DNA of 64,000 nucleotides from Arthrinium phaeospermum (GCA_006503535.1 QYRS01000002.1:4402001-4466000); one strand, 5' to 3'. Counted from the first letter of the stretch, positions 10,796 through 22,920 are shown. Notes: generated by a model not told the origin, from the letters alone. Numbers and translations: made by a program.

Positions 10796-13700
10796 GGCGA
10801 TGGTATGATCTCTTTGCTGCTTGTTTACAAGGAGATGAACCTAATGCTGGATTTGGTATCTAGATATGGTATGGCCGTATGCCTTGGGATAGCGAAGGGT
10901 CTCTTTATGAATACATGAGATCGGATGCGGCATCCACCCCCGCTTATGATATGGCGCGCATCACGCAATCTAGGTGCAATATCACATATACTACCCCGAC
11001 GAGACCGATCTGCGATGCGGCACACCCTGCTGCTGCGTCGCAGGCCCGGCTCATTCCCGGTGTAGAGGCACCATTGATCGTGATGATGCCACAATCCACC
11101 CGCGGCGATCACGACTTTCCCGCAGCCCCTCCGACAGCCTATCAGATGTTTATCGCTATCGGCAATCGAATGCGTGTTTGGGAGGGGTTCGCGCCGGCAT
11201 TGGAGGGTACGGTATGATGTTGCTATTGGGGTAGCCTAGCACGCCATCCCCCTCTCCCCGCCGGCCGGTTTTGGAGAAGACAAGACGGCTAAATCGTCTT
11301 CCGGACACTGGTGGTGCTGTCGGGTATCTCCGTCGTCGTCTCTATTGGTGATGAGCGCTGCTTGAACCTGTGCAGTTGTTACTTACTTACTTATGACCCT
11401 GGTGGTGATGGTTGGCTCAGCGTCTGAGGGCAAGTCAATGGCTGGGAGTGTACGCTGGCTGCAAATTGGGAAGAACCAGTGATATCTTTCCCCAAAGAGG
11501 GCATGGTCAACGAAAACCTTCAACAACAGCGATGCGTACATGTATAAGTATGTGATGCAATTGCCAATTTGACGACCGATTAGGGGAAACCATATCAATC
11601 GTCAGCTTACATGCCATTCCGGTTCCCCGCCGCGCCGGGTGGGATTGAGGCCGGGAGCAGCAAGATGCCCGATCGGTTTACTGGGGGCTTTGCCAGACCA
11701 CGACCACACCTTCCAGACAGGCGGCTGTGGTTTTCTCAACCCACCCAATCTACATTCCTGGTCTCGATTTGGTGCCTGCATCAATACAAGAGCTCCGAGT
11801 ATGGAGATCCTTGCCGGTTTGACAGGCGGTACAGAGGACAGAAGCCAATTGGGGATTTTGGCTAGTCGCAAAACGCCTCGAGAATTCTGGGCAGGCACGT
11901 CTTGTGCTTTTGTGGTATTGTGCGCAGGAAAGCACGACCTGAATGATGAGGACACAGGAACAAGGTTCGACCCAAAGTCATCAATTTATCGGAATCTAAA
12001 GAAGCACGAACCATCCCAATCAATTGATGCCTTTCCAGTCGATGTTGAAGTGTTACATATGGCTTTCAGTCCAATACCCAACGACAGACAGCCCTCTCCC
12101 AAGATCGGGTCAGTGGTCGCATTCTTCTCTGCCGGCATCATCGCTCCGGTAATATTTTAGGAGTCAAGAGATTCAGCTACGCTAGCTGCTTATTATTCCA
12201 TTCGCTTTATCGCAAGCTTTGCAGGATCCGACCTCGTGCTGTGACCCAATTGCTCTGCATCTGGCGCCAGAGCCAAGCGGGACACATGTCTAACCATACC
12301 ATACGAGAGGCAATCCTTGTAACAGCATCGTCACTGCAGGTCCTTATCTCTATACTTAGGGTAAACTGACCAGGTCTAGACTTTGCAAAACGGCCGGGTC
12401 CAAAGCAACGAAGAGCCCGATCAACGCTCCAGCCGTCTCCCGACAGATCGCGCCTTTACATCGTGACTTCAGCAAAATACCATACCCAGGTCAAAGAGTC
12501 AGGCTTGCCACAATAGGGGGAATGAACCTCAAGAGTTTCCCACACAAAAGCCAAGGACAGCCTCGTCAATCTTATGGTTTGATGGAACCTACGGCAGGTG
12601 CAGAGACTTGCATATAACGAAAAGGGTTGCGACATCCCTTGGATTGCATTAAGGAGGGCACAGTGTGTGGCATTAGATCTCAGTCGCATTAACCAATATC
12701 GGCCTCCAAAGCTCTTGAAGCTCTCTAGTCATATGCCCGAGGCCTTGACATTGCAACGCGTTCCGGGTTCTCCATTGAATGCGGTGGCACAATATGGCAC
12801 CAACCTGACGATATGCGCTTTGCCCAAAGCATCGTCTTTCTTGTCGCAATTTTATTGCTGACAATACTGCCTATTGTGGGCGAGCTTGGCTTTGACAACT
12901 ACCCCTGGTCAATTGTACAAACATGGATGTTCTGGGCGCGATCCGACGTTGTTCCCGGTTGAGTATCTGTTTGGTTCCCATTTTGGTATATACCAAGGAA
13001 TGGAGTTGGGAATACCTTGAGTATCCATCGCCGAACTAAAAAGCGGTTTCAGATCGTCCTGCTCTGTCTCCTGGGCTGCAATGTTCGGAAGGTACTCGAG
13101 GAGTCTATAAAAAAGCAACAGCACTGCTTATGTCGCCTTGAGCCATGTGAGGATTTTCGGGGTGGCAAAGAACATTACTTGGCTCCACGACCTCAGATGG
13201 TGCCCTGCCATAGCAGCTGTCCTCTGGCTGCGCAGACATGGTAGAAGATGCAATCACCGTTATCTGCATCTCGGGTACCGGTACATGAATGCCGGACTGT
13301 GCAGAGTTCGGGTTGGCAACCGGCCACGTGCCGCCCAAAAGTACGTCAGTATTGGCGACCATCATAATATATCCGCGGCCAATAGCCCACGTGTGGAGGC
13401 GTCGACGTACCATATTCCCGGTCGGACATACCAAGAGTACTTCACTACCCTTGGAGGCGGCTAGTGTTCTCGGATGAGCAGGCTTATTCCGGACGTCGTA
13501 ACCGGTGTGCGAGTCACAGCAGGCAACAACCCCTTACCTGCCCACCCATCTTCCCCGTGGCCACGGTGTCGAGGTCTTTTTGGAGAACGACCCGGTATAC
13601 AGGATGCAAACTATCGCACACTACCGGAAAGACTAGAGCCTGCCAGATCTAGAACACCGGAAAATCTTCATGTCGAATACGTAAGCGAGATATTTAGTCT

Positions 13701-14390
13701 CCTCGCTTACTGAGTTCCCCTAATGCAAGCTACCAGACACTTCCGGCCCTCTGCAAGCAGTGACCAGCGACCTCAGTAGGTTCATGCACGAGTCTCGCGC
13801 CATCGGCCATCTGCATCGCCTGTCCTGCGCTCCCGCCCGATATTTGAGGAGCCAAGGAGCACATACAATCGTGAAGGTATGGTTTTCCGGACCCACGGTG
13901 AGTTTCATGCCCCGATTACGAGGCGGGTGGAGTCTTCGTCCCGGACTTCGACTGGTGGGAAAGGGCGAGAGAGGCGAATGCACTGGCGGCTCACCACGAC
14001 GAGTGCAAAAATAGGTTGGGGCGTTGGCAGAATATGTCGCGACATTCGGATTCTCATTATACTTCGCCCCCTGTTGCCGCGGCAGAGCAGCCGAAAGACC
14101 GGAAGAAGCCCAAACTTGACTTGTGTCTGGTGGATAACGTAGCTGGCGCCAAAATGGCAAAAACCATGGGCTACCAAAGGAGCTAACGGTTCGCGGCTGG
14201 CGGCTGCGCTGTACAACATGCTGTCCCAGGTTGACGGCTCGAATGGAACCGGGGAGATTAAATCATGACGGTATCTACCAGGAAAAGAACCTGTCAGCTA
14301 GAGACCGTTGGCGGCTGCACCTCACCCAGCACAATGTCGAGCTTGGGACGATCCGCGAAATCGGATTGAGCGGGAATCATACAGGCCTTG
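10796..14390. other. Long gene-poor stretch
   Basis: About 3.6 kb with no gene I can support. Its first part is the promoter side of the dioxygenase gene. Several open frames of 70-170 codons overlap on both strands, without intron logic or recognisable motifs. A stop-free run near 13.9-14.19 kb lacks an ATG. Decayed genes or old transposon debris are possible but not shown. Confidence 0.5.
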
Positions 14391-14694
14391 CCCCTTAACA
14401 GATAACGGGTGTAGTAGATATATCGGGGGTATCGCATAAATTCTCGCCGTCCGGAGCGTTTTTGGTGAGGCTAATAGATAAACAGATTAGATATACCTTT
14501 TGAAAATATCTTTTAACAGGGGTTTTACAGGGGTTCGACAGGGGGGTGTCAGGTTCAAACCCACTTTTAATCGGTACGTACCTAGGTACTGCCCCGATAC
14601 CGCTTTCAGAGCCTATTTTGGTGTGTCGGGAAAACGCATATATCGGGGGTAGCAGATAATTATCTGGTGGATGAGTCGTATCTGTTAACAGGGG
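14391..14694. mobile_element. MITE-like element with short terminal inverted repeats
   Basis: The left end reads CCCCTTAACAGATAACG. The reverse complement of the right end reads CCCCTGTTAACAGATACG, so the termini match apart from small indels. Just inside, both ends also carry a direct ATATATCGGGGGTA block (about 14417 and 14638). The interior is rich in repeated ACAGGGGTT-type units and has no coding potential. Size, inverted termini and lack of an ORF fit a non-autonomous DNA transposon. I could not find a clear target-site duplication, so superfamily and exact ends are uncertain. Confidence 0.5.
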
Positions 14695-15959
14695 TCAGTC
14701 CTGTATTCGGGGCGTCGCACCGTTCTCCGATGCGACCAACAGGCCAAGTCCTTGATCGTGAGGAGAAAGAGGCCAACAGCACAGCAGGACCCGCAGAAGG
14801 CCGAAGAGACTACGAACGGTTTCGCGTCATTGACGTTGCTGCGCAGTGGGGATGCAACTGAAAGGGTCCCTTTACTTTGGTTGTCGTGGTGCAGGGGTGG
14901 CTCGTGTAAAATTTCCCGCCTCATTTCCTCATGCCAGTGGTATTTCCAGCTCAACCACGCCCACGGAAAACTTCGTCAGCATGCGATTTGGTTGGAACCC
15001 AGTTCGGGTTGAAACATGTCGATCTGTTACCGTTTGGATGGATTGCTAATTATACTTGGGCAGGAGCTGAAAAATGTCGCAGACATCCCAACCGCTGGGA
15101 AGATCCACCGGACGATGAGGAAGCACGTCCGCCCTGGAACGGGTAATCTCGTTATTAGGGATCGCGCTGGCAGGCGTGTGGTTTTCCAGTCGGGTGTCGC
15201 TGTTTCTTCTAGAAAGAAATTAGCCCAGCATTCCCAGCACATTGAACGGGGGCAATATTCCCAGGAACCAGCCGCTAATATGGCGCCGTCGCCTCCGGCC
15301 CCTGCGGGTGGGGTCGGGGGCTGCGGGCTAGTACGTAAACCGTGCCTCGTACTGCGACGTCGTCCGGCCTCTAAGCTCAAATGAGCGTCTTCGGGGCATT
15401 TGTTTGGTGCGCCTGAGCCGCTAATCGGTCCCGGAGGAGATCGTTAGGTGATTCGCGCGGCCCGCACGCCACAAGGATCTGTATTCTACCCACAGACTCT
15501 GACCTAGTCTGTGTTGAAAACGCGGGTCTGCGGGAAATATGCCCGCTCGTGGGCTGTTTCTGGCTCGTCCAACGGCACCAACAGGACGACCCAAACGGGA
15601 GTTCAAGGACCATTCAAGGACCATTTGCTGGCATTTCCTGGTCTTCCACGTGCTCATTTCCGGGCGCCGCGCCAGAGACGGCACAGCACAGCAGAAGGGG
15701 GAGAGAGAGGGAGAGACAATTCCGATGGGATGGAAATTGACAAGCAACCCTGGCCTTTCTGATTTACATATATGGTCCCTGGGAAGGTCGAGACAAAAGA
15801 ATCCCGATCAGTCTGAAGGATAAGGATCTACTTGGTGTCTGTCTGCTACTTGCCGTTGTGCGCCTGTTCCTCCAACCAGTCGCTCGTTACCCAACACCCA
15901 CCCCCCACACTCATTAACTGAAATTTTCCCTTCTGCGAGACAGAAGAACACAACGCAAG
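14695..15959. other. Intergenic upstream of beta-propeller gene
   Basis: About 1.3 kb without a supportable gene. A TATA-like CATATATGG lies near 15766, and a pyrimidine-rich stretch (15840-15930) precedes the start codon at 15960, so a promoter is likely in the last 250 bases. Confidence 0.45.
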
Positions 15960-17146
15960 ATGCAGGTCATTTCATCCCTCCTCATGGCTTGCGCCGTCGG
16001 CGCAGCCTCCGCCTCGCCTCTGAGTCTGGGCACTCCAGAGATCGACCTCCTTGGCAACCCCAACCCCAAGCCCGATGCTCGTGGGCTGCTGCCGCCCGCG
16101 CCCGTGCCATCCGTGCCAGCACTCAACACCGGTCTCAACAAGGCGGCCAAGGCCCCGTTGCCTCTGCCCGCCCGCACCGTCTACCAGTTCCCGGAAGAGC
16201 ACTCTTGGGTCGAGAACCTGTTTGTGCGCGACAATGGCGACATCCTGATGACCATGATGTGGCCCAAGCCTTCGCTCTACCTCTTCAAGAACCCGTCCAC
16301 CAACGAGGGGGCCGAGCCCAAGCTCCTCCACACCTTCGATGACGCCCAGGGCCTGCTCGGCATCACCGAGACCGCCCCCGACACCTACGCCCTGGTCTCG
16401 AGTAAGTTCAGCGGCATGGCCGCCGTCGTTGCCAACGGCAGCGCCATCTGGGAGGTCTCGATCCAGGACGTGGCCAACCCCAAGGTCCGCAAGGTGACCA
16501 ACCTGCCGAGGGCGGCTTCCTCAACGGTGTCGTCAAGCTGCACTCGCCGGCCTGCCGCAACGTCGCCCCCGAGGACAGCAAGTGCATCCTGGTCTCGGAC
16601 AGCTTCAACGGCGTCGTCTGGAGCGTCAACACCGTTACTGGTGATTACAAGGTCGCCGTCAAGGTGCCCGAGATGGACCCCGTCGCCGGCGCCGCCCTGC
16701 CGTTCGGCGTCAACGGCATCAAGATCGTGGGCCACTACCTCTACTGGGCCAACTCGGACCGCCTCACCATGCACCGCGTCTCCATGGACATGCAGACCGG
16801 CACCATGGCCGAGGGCGCCAAGGTCGAGACCCTCATCACGCTCAAGGACACGGCCTTCCTCGACGAGTTCGACATTGACGAGGACGGCACCATCTGGGGC
16901 GTCACCAACGCCGACAACCGCCTCATCGCCATGCGTCCCCAGGACGGCTCCTACGAGACCGTCGTCGGCTCCGCCACCGAGATGACCCTGGCCGGCGACA
17001 CCTCGGCCCGCTTCGGCAAGGGCGCCGGCAACCGCCGCACCCTCTACATCACCACCGGCGGCGCCGGCGTCGTGCCCGTCAACGGCACCATCACCGAGGC
17101 CGCCAAGCTCGTCGCGGTGGATACTCGGGGGTACCTGGGCCTGTAA
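15960..17146 (+). CDS. Secreted six-bladed beta-propeller (SMP-30/NHL-like) protein, frameshifted
   Basis: Single-exon gene giving 395 residues after one phase correction. Residues 1-18 form a signal peptide (MQVISSLLMACAVGAASA). The rest is a repeating pattern of beta-strand blades, such as SWVENLFVRDNGDILMTMMW, FGVNGIKIVGHYLYWANS and DEFDIDEDGTIWGVTNADNR. These resemble six-bladed TolB/SMP-30-like propellers common among secreted fungal proteins. No catalytic metal site can be assigned with confidence, so activity is unknown. Homology moves from one frame to another at about 16506-16512, where CCGAGGGCGG should probably hold one more base (LPEGGFLNGVV). Before and after that point the frame is open and coherent, so I treat it as one gene, not two. 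Confidence 0.8.
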
Positions 17147-18101
17147 ATGTATCACTCACGCATACAACATTTGTTGTCGTGACAAAAGCTATCTATACAA
17201 AAACAAAACCAAAAAGCGATGTTCAAAAACCTTTTCCCGCTATACAACTCTTGTAATGTTTACAGAATGACGCCTTCGATGTCTCTCTTACTATAAATGA
17301 TTTAATTATTTCCATTTGCTCAAAGCATTGCCCCTAACCCTCTTTACGATGCTTTGTGCTGCTGAGCTTTCAGCCCCTGAATGTCGTGGATGTGTCTAAG
17401 TAGCCTCAACCAAACCTTAGAGGAATACATCATAACATTAAAAGGAACCCCGTATGGTACTGCAAGGGGTGCTTCTTACCGGTGGCCGTAGTTGGTCGAT
17501 GTCGTAGCAAAGAACTGGAATGCCTAGTCATCACACCTGTCACACCTCCCTAGATCCAACACTTGCGTCTGTACCACTCCTTTGAATGGGACTTCCGCTT
17601 GCAGATTCTTCCACATGACCAAAGAAACATCCAACCCCCCAAGAACGACAATGGAAGTTACGCGGCATAAGTTGTCCAGTGATACATTCCAGACCACTGC
17701 GACAGCCAACTCTACGACACACATGCTTCCTTGTGTCTCGACGCGTTACCTCTGCGGTGTTTGACCTAATCCGAAACGCAAGGACCATACCATGTGGCCC
17801 CGGGTGTAGATTGCTTGACGCGGTTGGCATGTTGTCCTCCCTCTCAAGGATTATCGGTTGTAGACCAACGAACCAACATTGCGGTCAGGAGATCTATAAC
17901 TGTTGCAGCAGAGACAAGGCAGCTCGCAATAAAAGAATTGGAATAATAAATACCACCGGTGCCAATGGATAGGATAGTTGATTCAACTATATCAGGCAAA
18001 ACAGCATCATATAGTGACGTATACATACACACATACCTGATCAGCTATATCTAGCGGCTCAGGGAGAAGCTCGAGTCACCAAGGAGACGGATAGTATCAT
18101 C
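17147..18101. other. Intergenic, no gene seen
   Basis: About 950 bases between + strand genes. The first part is AT-rich and probably the 3' UTR/terminator of the propeller gene. No supportable ORF. Confidence 0.5.
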
Positions 18102-19043
18102 ATGGACATGAGTTCACGTCCTCACGGCGATAGTGCCCGCCACGATTCCCCGCATCGGGACATCACAGAGACTTCGCGCCCGGAGGACTGGCACGGCAAC
18201 AGCCACAGAGTGTCGAGGATCCAAGAGGTCCATGCTCACTATCTGGAAACGATGCTACTGAGTCTATTGTCTCCGGAGTCAACCTCTCAATCGACCACCA
18301 CAAGAGATGACGCTATAGAACAGCCTAATACATACTCGCTACCGAGGCTATCAACAAGCCAAGACCGAGCCCGCGCGGCCATTAGTGCTCTACTGACGGA
18401 CGATGCCGCACCTCAAAACGCCCATACGACGATCGATTGGGACAGCGACATCAGGATCTACGAGCACTTGGATGCGCTGTTCTTCAGGGGCCTTCTCAAG
18501 CGGTCTGGCCGAGTGCAGCTTCATGCCATGCCGAACGGCCTGGACGTGAACTCTCGTGGACTGTTGCATTTTGGTGTGACCCGCTACAGCCAGGACGGCG
18601 GGCAGGTGGACGTCTACTTCGATACGCAAGAGTCGGGCGTCGCGGGCGTCGAGACGCGTCTACAGAAACGATCTAGAGTGCTCGGGATCATATGCCACGA
18701 GCTGGTGCACGCCTTCCTCGACGTCTACGGGTGCCACTGCAACGCGGTGTGCAACACGCGAGAAAGCGGCGAGTGGAAGCTGCTCATCGACGACAACATG
18801 CACAGCGACGCCTGGACGGCCATTGCCACGCGCGTGAACCGGCTCTTCATCAAGATGTTCCGCGAACAGCTCGAGTACGTCCCGGGCAGGCAGTGGTTTT
18901 TCCCGGTGCGGGTCGAGGGCCGACAGGAACTGCTCGCCGACGCGCTGTCGATAGACGATACGATTGATGAAGACACGCGGATGGATATGCAGTTCTATAA
19001 GACCGACGATCCGATCCAAGCCCGTGCCTGGGCGGCAGAATGA
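18102..19043 (+). CDS. SprT-like zinc metalloprotease domain protein (copy 1)
   Basis: Intact single-exon gene, 313 residues. The zinc site HExxH appears in GIICHELVHAFLDVYGC (about residues 200-216). A third His in DNNMHSDAWTAIATRV matches the HGxAW-type ligand of the SprT/Spartan fold. Between them lies a cysteine-bearing insert (CHCNAVCN). The N-terminal ~100 residues are polar and probably disordered. Residues around IDWDSDIRIYEHLDALFFRG correspond to the start of the SprT fold, and the C-terminal ~60 residues are an extra tail. Spartan proteins cut DNA-protein crosslinks, but I see no PCNA or ubiquitin-binding motif, so that role is not implied. The neighbour at 19857 is a diverged tandem copy in the same orientation. 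Confidence 0.82.
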   Translation: MDMSSRPHGDSARHDSPHRDITETSRPEDWHGNSHRVSRIQEVHAHYLETMLLSLLSPESTSQSTTTRDDAIEQPNTYSLPRLSTSQDRARAAISALLTDDAAPQNAHTTIDWDSDIRIYEHLDALFFRGLLKRSGRVQLHAMPNGLDVNSRGLLHFGVTRYSQDGGQVDVYFDTQESGVAGVETRLQKRSRVLGIICHELVHAFLDVYGCHCNAVCNTRESGEWKLLIDDNMHSDAWTAIATRVNRLFIKMFREQLEYVPGRQWFFPVRVEGRQELLADALSIDDTIDEDTRMDMQFYKTDDPIQARAWAAE

Positions 19044-19856
19044 AAGGAAGTACAACCCGATGGCACGTGTTGAACTCTGGTTTCGTTTGATGTAACTGTG
19101 AGCTATGGAAACGTTATCCAGCGGATAATTTCAGGGCTGCTTTCTTTGTCTAATGTTTTTCTTTTACCCCTCATTCTTCGGCTACTTGAATAGAATTTCA
19201 TTTTAAGCAGACATCAAAGCAGACATACAATCTTTTTGCCAGATACAGTCACTTGTTGGATATCCATATTATCAGAATTTTGCTTCTTATATTCCATTAC
19301 TCCAGGTATGTACTCCACGCTTCGCGTGAGGCACAAGAAACCGTACGGAAGCCGCTACTGACTCAGATCGAGGATCATACGGTGGGGCTAAGTCGTGGTT
19401 TAGTATCTCTAGACTGCTCGGTGGTGGCCTTCTTTTTTCATGACCCCTATGCCGCGATAAGGAGTTTAAACAGTAGTTCTTGTAGTTACTCTTTTTTCTT
19501 CGAAATGGAGGAATAATGGGACACACGGTGTCGTAGAAACAAACCTAGGTATGATTCACGCGGGCATCGTGAGAATGCCGAGTTCAGCCACCCATGGCAC
19601 ATTGGTTCGTTGGTCTCCGTTTTGCCCAAGGTAATTACAATAGCCTTGTTTGGACTCCTTCAAAGACTACGTGATAGTGCCCATAAAAGGAAACAGGATA
19701 TGAAGACAATGGGACTTGTAGTCAACTCTGGGCAACAAAGAGCTAGAGACAGTATACATTAATACCATGCGAAGCCACGGCCAAAGTGACCTCGGCACAA
19801 CCTGGAGTGTTCCAAACTGAGTAAACTTGCTGTGGGATAGAAGAAGTCGAAGCATC
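19044..19856. other. Intergenic between tandem SprT-like genes
   Basis: About 810 bases, AT-rich. I see no gene or clear repeat of the copy 1 flanks. Confidence 0.5.
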
Positions 19857-20526
19857 ATGGCAACAAGTAGCTCGAATAACATCATCCCCGTCATCGACCC
19901 CGACACGGGTCACCTCAGGGTCACCGTCGCCACGCCGCCGGAGCAATGGCTGCGAGGTATGTACAAGGTCTCCACGATCAGAGACGTGCTCAGAGAACAC
20001 CTCGATGAAACGCGTAGGAACCCCTCAGTCCTCCAGCAGCGATCCGTGGCCCGGCTTGCTAAACAGATAAGCAACGATGTCGCGGGGGGAGGGTCACGCG
20101 ATCGATTGGTACGCCGACGTCGGACAGATTGCCAACGACCTGGACGTGGTCTTCTTCCGTGGCCTCGTGAACCGGGACTCGCAAACCGTCTACTACCCCG
20201 AGCGCAACGGGATAGTTGTGCCGGGCGGCCAGCCGGGGCAGCTGACACTGGGCTACACCACGTGGGACAGCCCGGGCAACATGAACATGGAGATCTTGTT
20301 CGACATGTGCGACTTGGGCCCCCTCGCGGTACCTACGCGCATCCGGAGACGATCGAGGGTGCTCGGGACCCTGGTGCACGAGATGGTGCACGCCTTCTTC
20401 TATCTGTACGGCTGCCAGGGCCCGGACTGCTGCATGGACCAGGGCGGGGACTACAGCGACCTCATTGGCGGCGACGGGCACGGCCCGGCCTGGCAGCACA
20501 TCGCCAGCCATATGAACCTTTTTTGA
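19857..20526 (+). CDS. SprT-like zinc metalloprotease domain protein (copy 2), frameshifted
   Basis: Diverged paralogue of the gene at 18102. From the ATG at 19857 the frame runs to about 20085, where a GGGGGG run breaks phase. One G fewer restores a continuous protein (then GHAIDWYADVGQIANDLDVV, matching IDWDSDIRIYEHLDAL of copy 1). The zinc site is VLGTLVHEMVHAFFYLYGC with the third His in GGDGHGPAWQHIASHMN. The cysteine insert is present but different (CQGPDCCMDQGGD). As read it stops at 20526 (222 residues), just after the third ligand. At the T run 20519-20524 another one-base change would open a further ~60 residues (LMETFPLLEFPEPPRFYP), which weakly resembles the copy 1 tail. So the true C-terminus is uncertain. 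Confidence 0.75.
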
Positions 20527-21302
20527 TGGAGACGTTCCCCCTCTTGGAGTTCCCCGAACCCCCCAGGTTCTATCCCCGGCGACCGCGGGCGGGCCCGAGA
20601 GGCTTATCCCTGACGCCTTGGGTATATACTTCAACACACAGCCAAACCCACTGCCGGGCCAGCCACTGTACCCCCCACAAAACCAGCCGTAAGAGCAGCA
20701 AATAGCAAGCGATGGAAGGGTAGGTACCATTTCAAAGCCAATAGATCAGAGTTCGAGTATAACTGCCTACGCTACTTAAGTTTGTTTAGTTTATCCGTTT
20801 TCCTCAATATAACGCACAACTCTTAGTCACCGTGGTTTCGGGCCGGACAGAGTCCCGTGATGCATTACGACATTCCTCGACAGCCACAGACATCCCGACC
20901 GCCACGCCCACCAACCTTTTCTCTCGTCCAATCAGCGACTCGGCCCGGGCCTTGGTATATGTAAGGGAGGCCCCTGGATGCAACCTTCGTATACTACGCT
21001 GTGGCTCACGATGCATAAAGGAGCCAGCGAGCATGGGTTTTCGACTAAGCTCGTATTAATCGTCCAATCAACCAATCTCGAATCTTACTCAGTCCGCCTT
21101 GCATTAACCCGAACACCGATTGGCCAATCCGACGCTGACAGGAACGTTTTGCCGACACCTGCATACATGTGTTATATTTGCTTTTAAGTATTTTCTCCCT
21201 CTTCACCACCTACGGACAATGTTTTTGGTCCTGGACTATTTCTTCCTTTGAGCCAATGGTCACCTACCCGCCAGCGCCGAAAGCCAGAGCGAAAATATCA
21301 CT
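20527..21302. other. Intergenic upstream of glycosyltransferase
   Basis: About 780 bases. It may include a short continuation of SprT copy 2 (to about 20705) if the T-run phase break is an error. The rest shows no gene. A pyrimidine-rich block precedes 21230. Confidence 0.4.
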
Positions 21303-22593
21303 ATGCTCAATATGAAGGTCGTGACCCCGGGCATCGTGCAGCGCCCCGCCCACGACCAGGACGGCCGAACGGACGCCGAGCTGATCCACTACCTCAAGAA
21401 CCCGCCCCCCGTGACGCACGAGCGCAACGTCTGGGCCTTCTGGGACGGCGGCTTCGACGCCATGAAGCCCTGGACGCAGCGCAACGTCCTCGGCTGGATC
21501 CGGCGGCAGAGCCCGGCGTGGGACGTCCGCGTGCTCGACATGGCCACTGCAACGACAGGGCCCGGTGGCTCCTCCTCCTCCAACCCCTCGCCGACGCACG
21601 CCCACCGCTTCGTCGACCCGGCCTACCTGCCCGCCTGCTTCAACGCCGGCACCATGACGGGCCCGACCCGGGGCCAGCACGCGAGCGACATGGTCCGGCT
21701 GCCGCTGCTGTACCTCCACGGCGGCGTCTGGCTCGACGTCGGCGCGATGCTGTTCCGCCGCCTCGACGACATCTTCTGGCGGCAGCTCGCGGACCCGGCC
21801 TGCCCGTTCGAGATGGCCACCACGCTCTTCCAGAGCCGCAAGTACGCCGGGCAGTGCCTGACGGGCTTCGTCGGCGCCCGCCGGGGCAACCCGTTCATCG
21901 AGCGCTGGATGCGCGTCTGGCTGGCCATGTGGGAGGGCGAGGAACGAACCTCCTGCCGGCCTGCGGGAGCACCCCCTCGTGGCGCCGCTGGGCCTGGTCA
22001 TGGGCCCCGAGAAGCAGGCGGCGCTCGACGAGACGAGGAGGCCGCGCGTGCTCGACATGGGCGGCGAGCCGGGCGTGATCGATGTGGGGACCATGACGGA
22101 CTACCTGGCCCTCAACATGGCCTACGAGCGGGTCCGGCTCCTCGTGGACGCGCGGGACGGCTGGGACGGGCCTCGGTACTACCGCGAGCGGGTGCACATG
22201 CTGGATAGCATCGATGAGCTGTGGAAGTCGCACGAGATGCGGCGCATGGACGAGCTGTTCCCGCTGATGTCGCTGCCGTTCCGGCCCGAGACTGCCGAGG
22301 CCGATCCGGGCCAGAAGTCGGTCGCGGACTGGGTGGGGTATATCCTGGCCAACTGCAGCATGGCCAAATTCAGCCAGGGGTACTGGCAGCCCGGCGCGCC
22401 CGTGCCGCTGGCCATGCTTTGGGGTATGCCTGAGAATGCGGAAGCCGATATCAAGGAGGGGACGTGGGCGGCTTATCTGCGGTGGGCTAGTCTGACGTGC
22501 GAGCAGACGCGGTTCCGGGGTCGGTGTTTGGAGAGCATAAGGCTCCCAGCGGAACAGGATGAAATATTGTACAAGGGGTTGCTAGAGGAATGA
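21303..22593 (+). CDS. Capsular-polysaccharide-synthesis-like glycosyltransferase, frameshifted
   Basis: One exon giving about 429 residues after one phase correction near 21935-21965. The N-terminal half has NVWAFWDGGFDAMKPWTQRN and the nucleotide-sugar region SDMVRLPLLYLHGGVWLDVG. This resembles the GGxWxD region of fungal and bacterial Caps_synth/GT32-type enzymes. The aspartate site reads LDVG instead of a strict DxD. The C-terminal half continues in another frame (LVMGPEKQAALDE through MDELFPLMSLPF). No signal peptide or membrane segment is evident in this model; an upstream exon could supply one. Expected role: sugar transfer onto a glycan or glycoconjugate. Donor and acceptor are unknown. 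Confidence 0.72.
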
Positions 22594-22920
22594 AAATGGA
22601 AGTCTAGTTCTATCACTGGGTTGGTGGTTAAAGTACAGGGGCCGGGGCAGGAGGTTACTCCATGTACCTTAAAAATGCCATGACCGTTTATCTGTTAGCT
22701 CTCGGCGCAGGCCTTGGGGTCTATTGCACCTTCCAGAGTTCCTCGAAATTTCACCAACTGTTTCCTTTCAATATCAACCTACATACTGAGGCAGGCATTC
22801 TCCGTTCCCCAATCGCATCTTGCTGGGGCAATATCGCCGCATCACAGGTATAGTTGACACGCAAGGGGGTCTTACTAGCATTGGCACAATTACTGCGGTC
22901 CCAGCGAATCAACAAATATT
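22594..22920. other. Short intergenic gap
   Basis: 327 bases between a glycosyltransferase stop and the small-protein start. Nothing recognisable. Confidence 0.5.

Noticed and set aside
11639..12160. 173-codon plus-strand frame in the 10.8-14.4 kb gap
   Set aside because: Unmatched, overlapped by open frames on the other strand, and without a convincing start context.
13899..14187. Stop-free run of about 95 codons (VFVPDFDWWERAREANALAA) just before the MITE-like element
   Set aside because: No start codon, no acceptor that gives a sensible exon, no recognised family; length is within chance for this region. A decayed gene remains possible.
14540..14570. GGTTCAAACCC resembling a tRNA B box
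   Set aside because: No A box, acceptor stem or anticodon arm can be folded around it; it lies inside the MITE-like element.
16385..17155. 256-codon antisense open frame under the beta-propeller gene
   Set aside because: Shadow of the GC-rich sense frame; the sense strand has a signal peptide and coherent blades.
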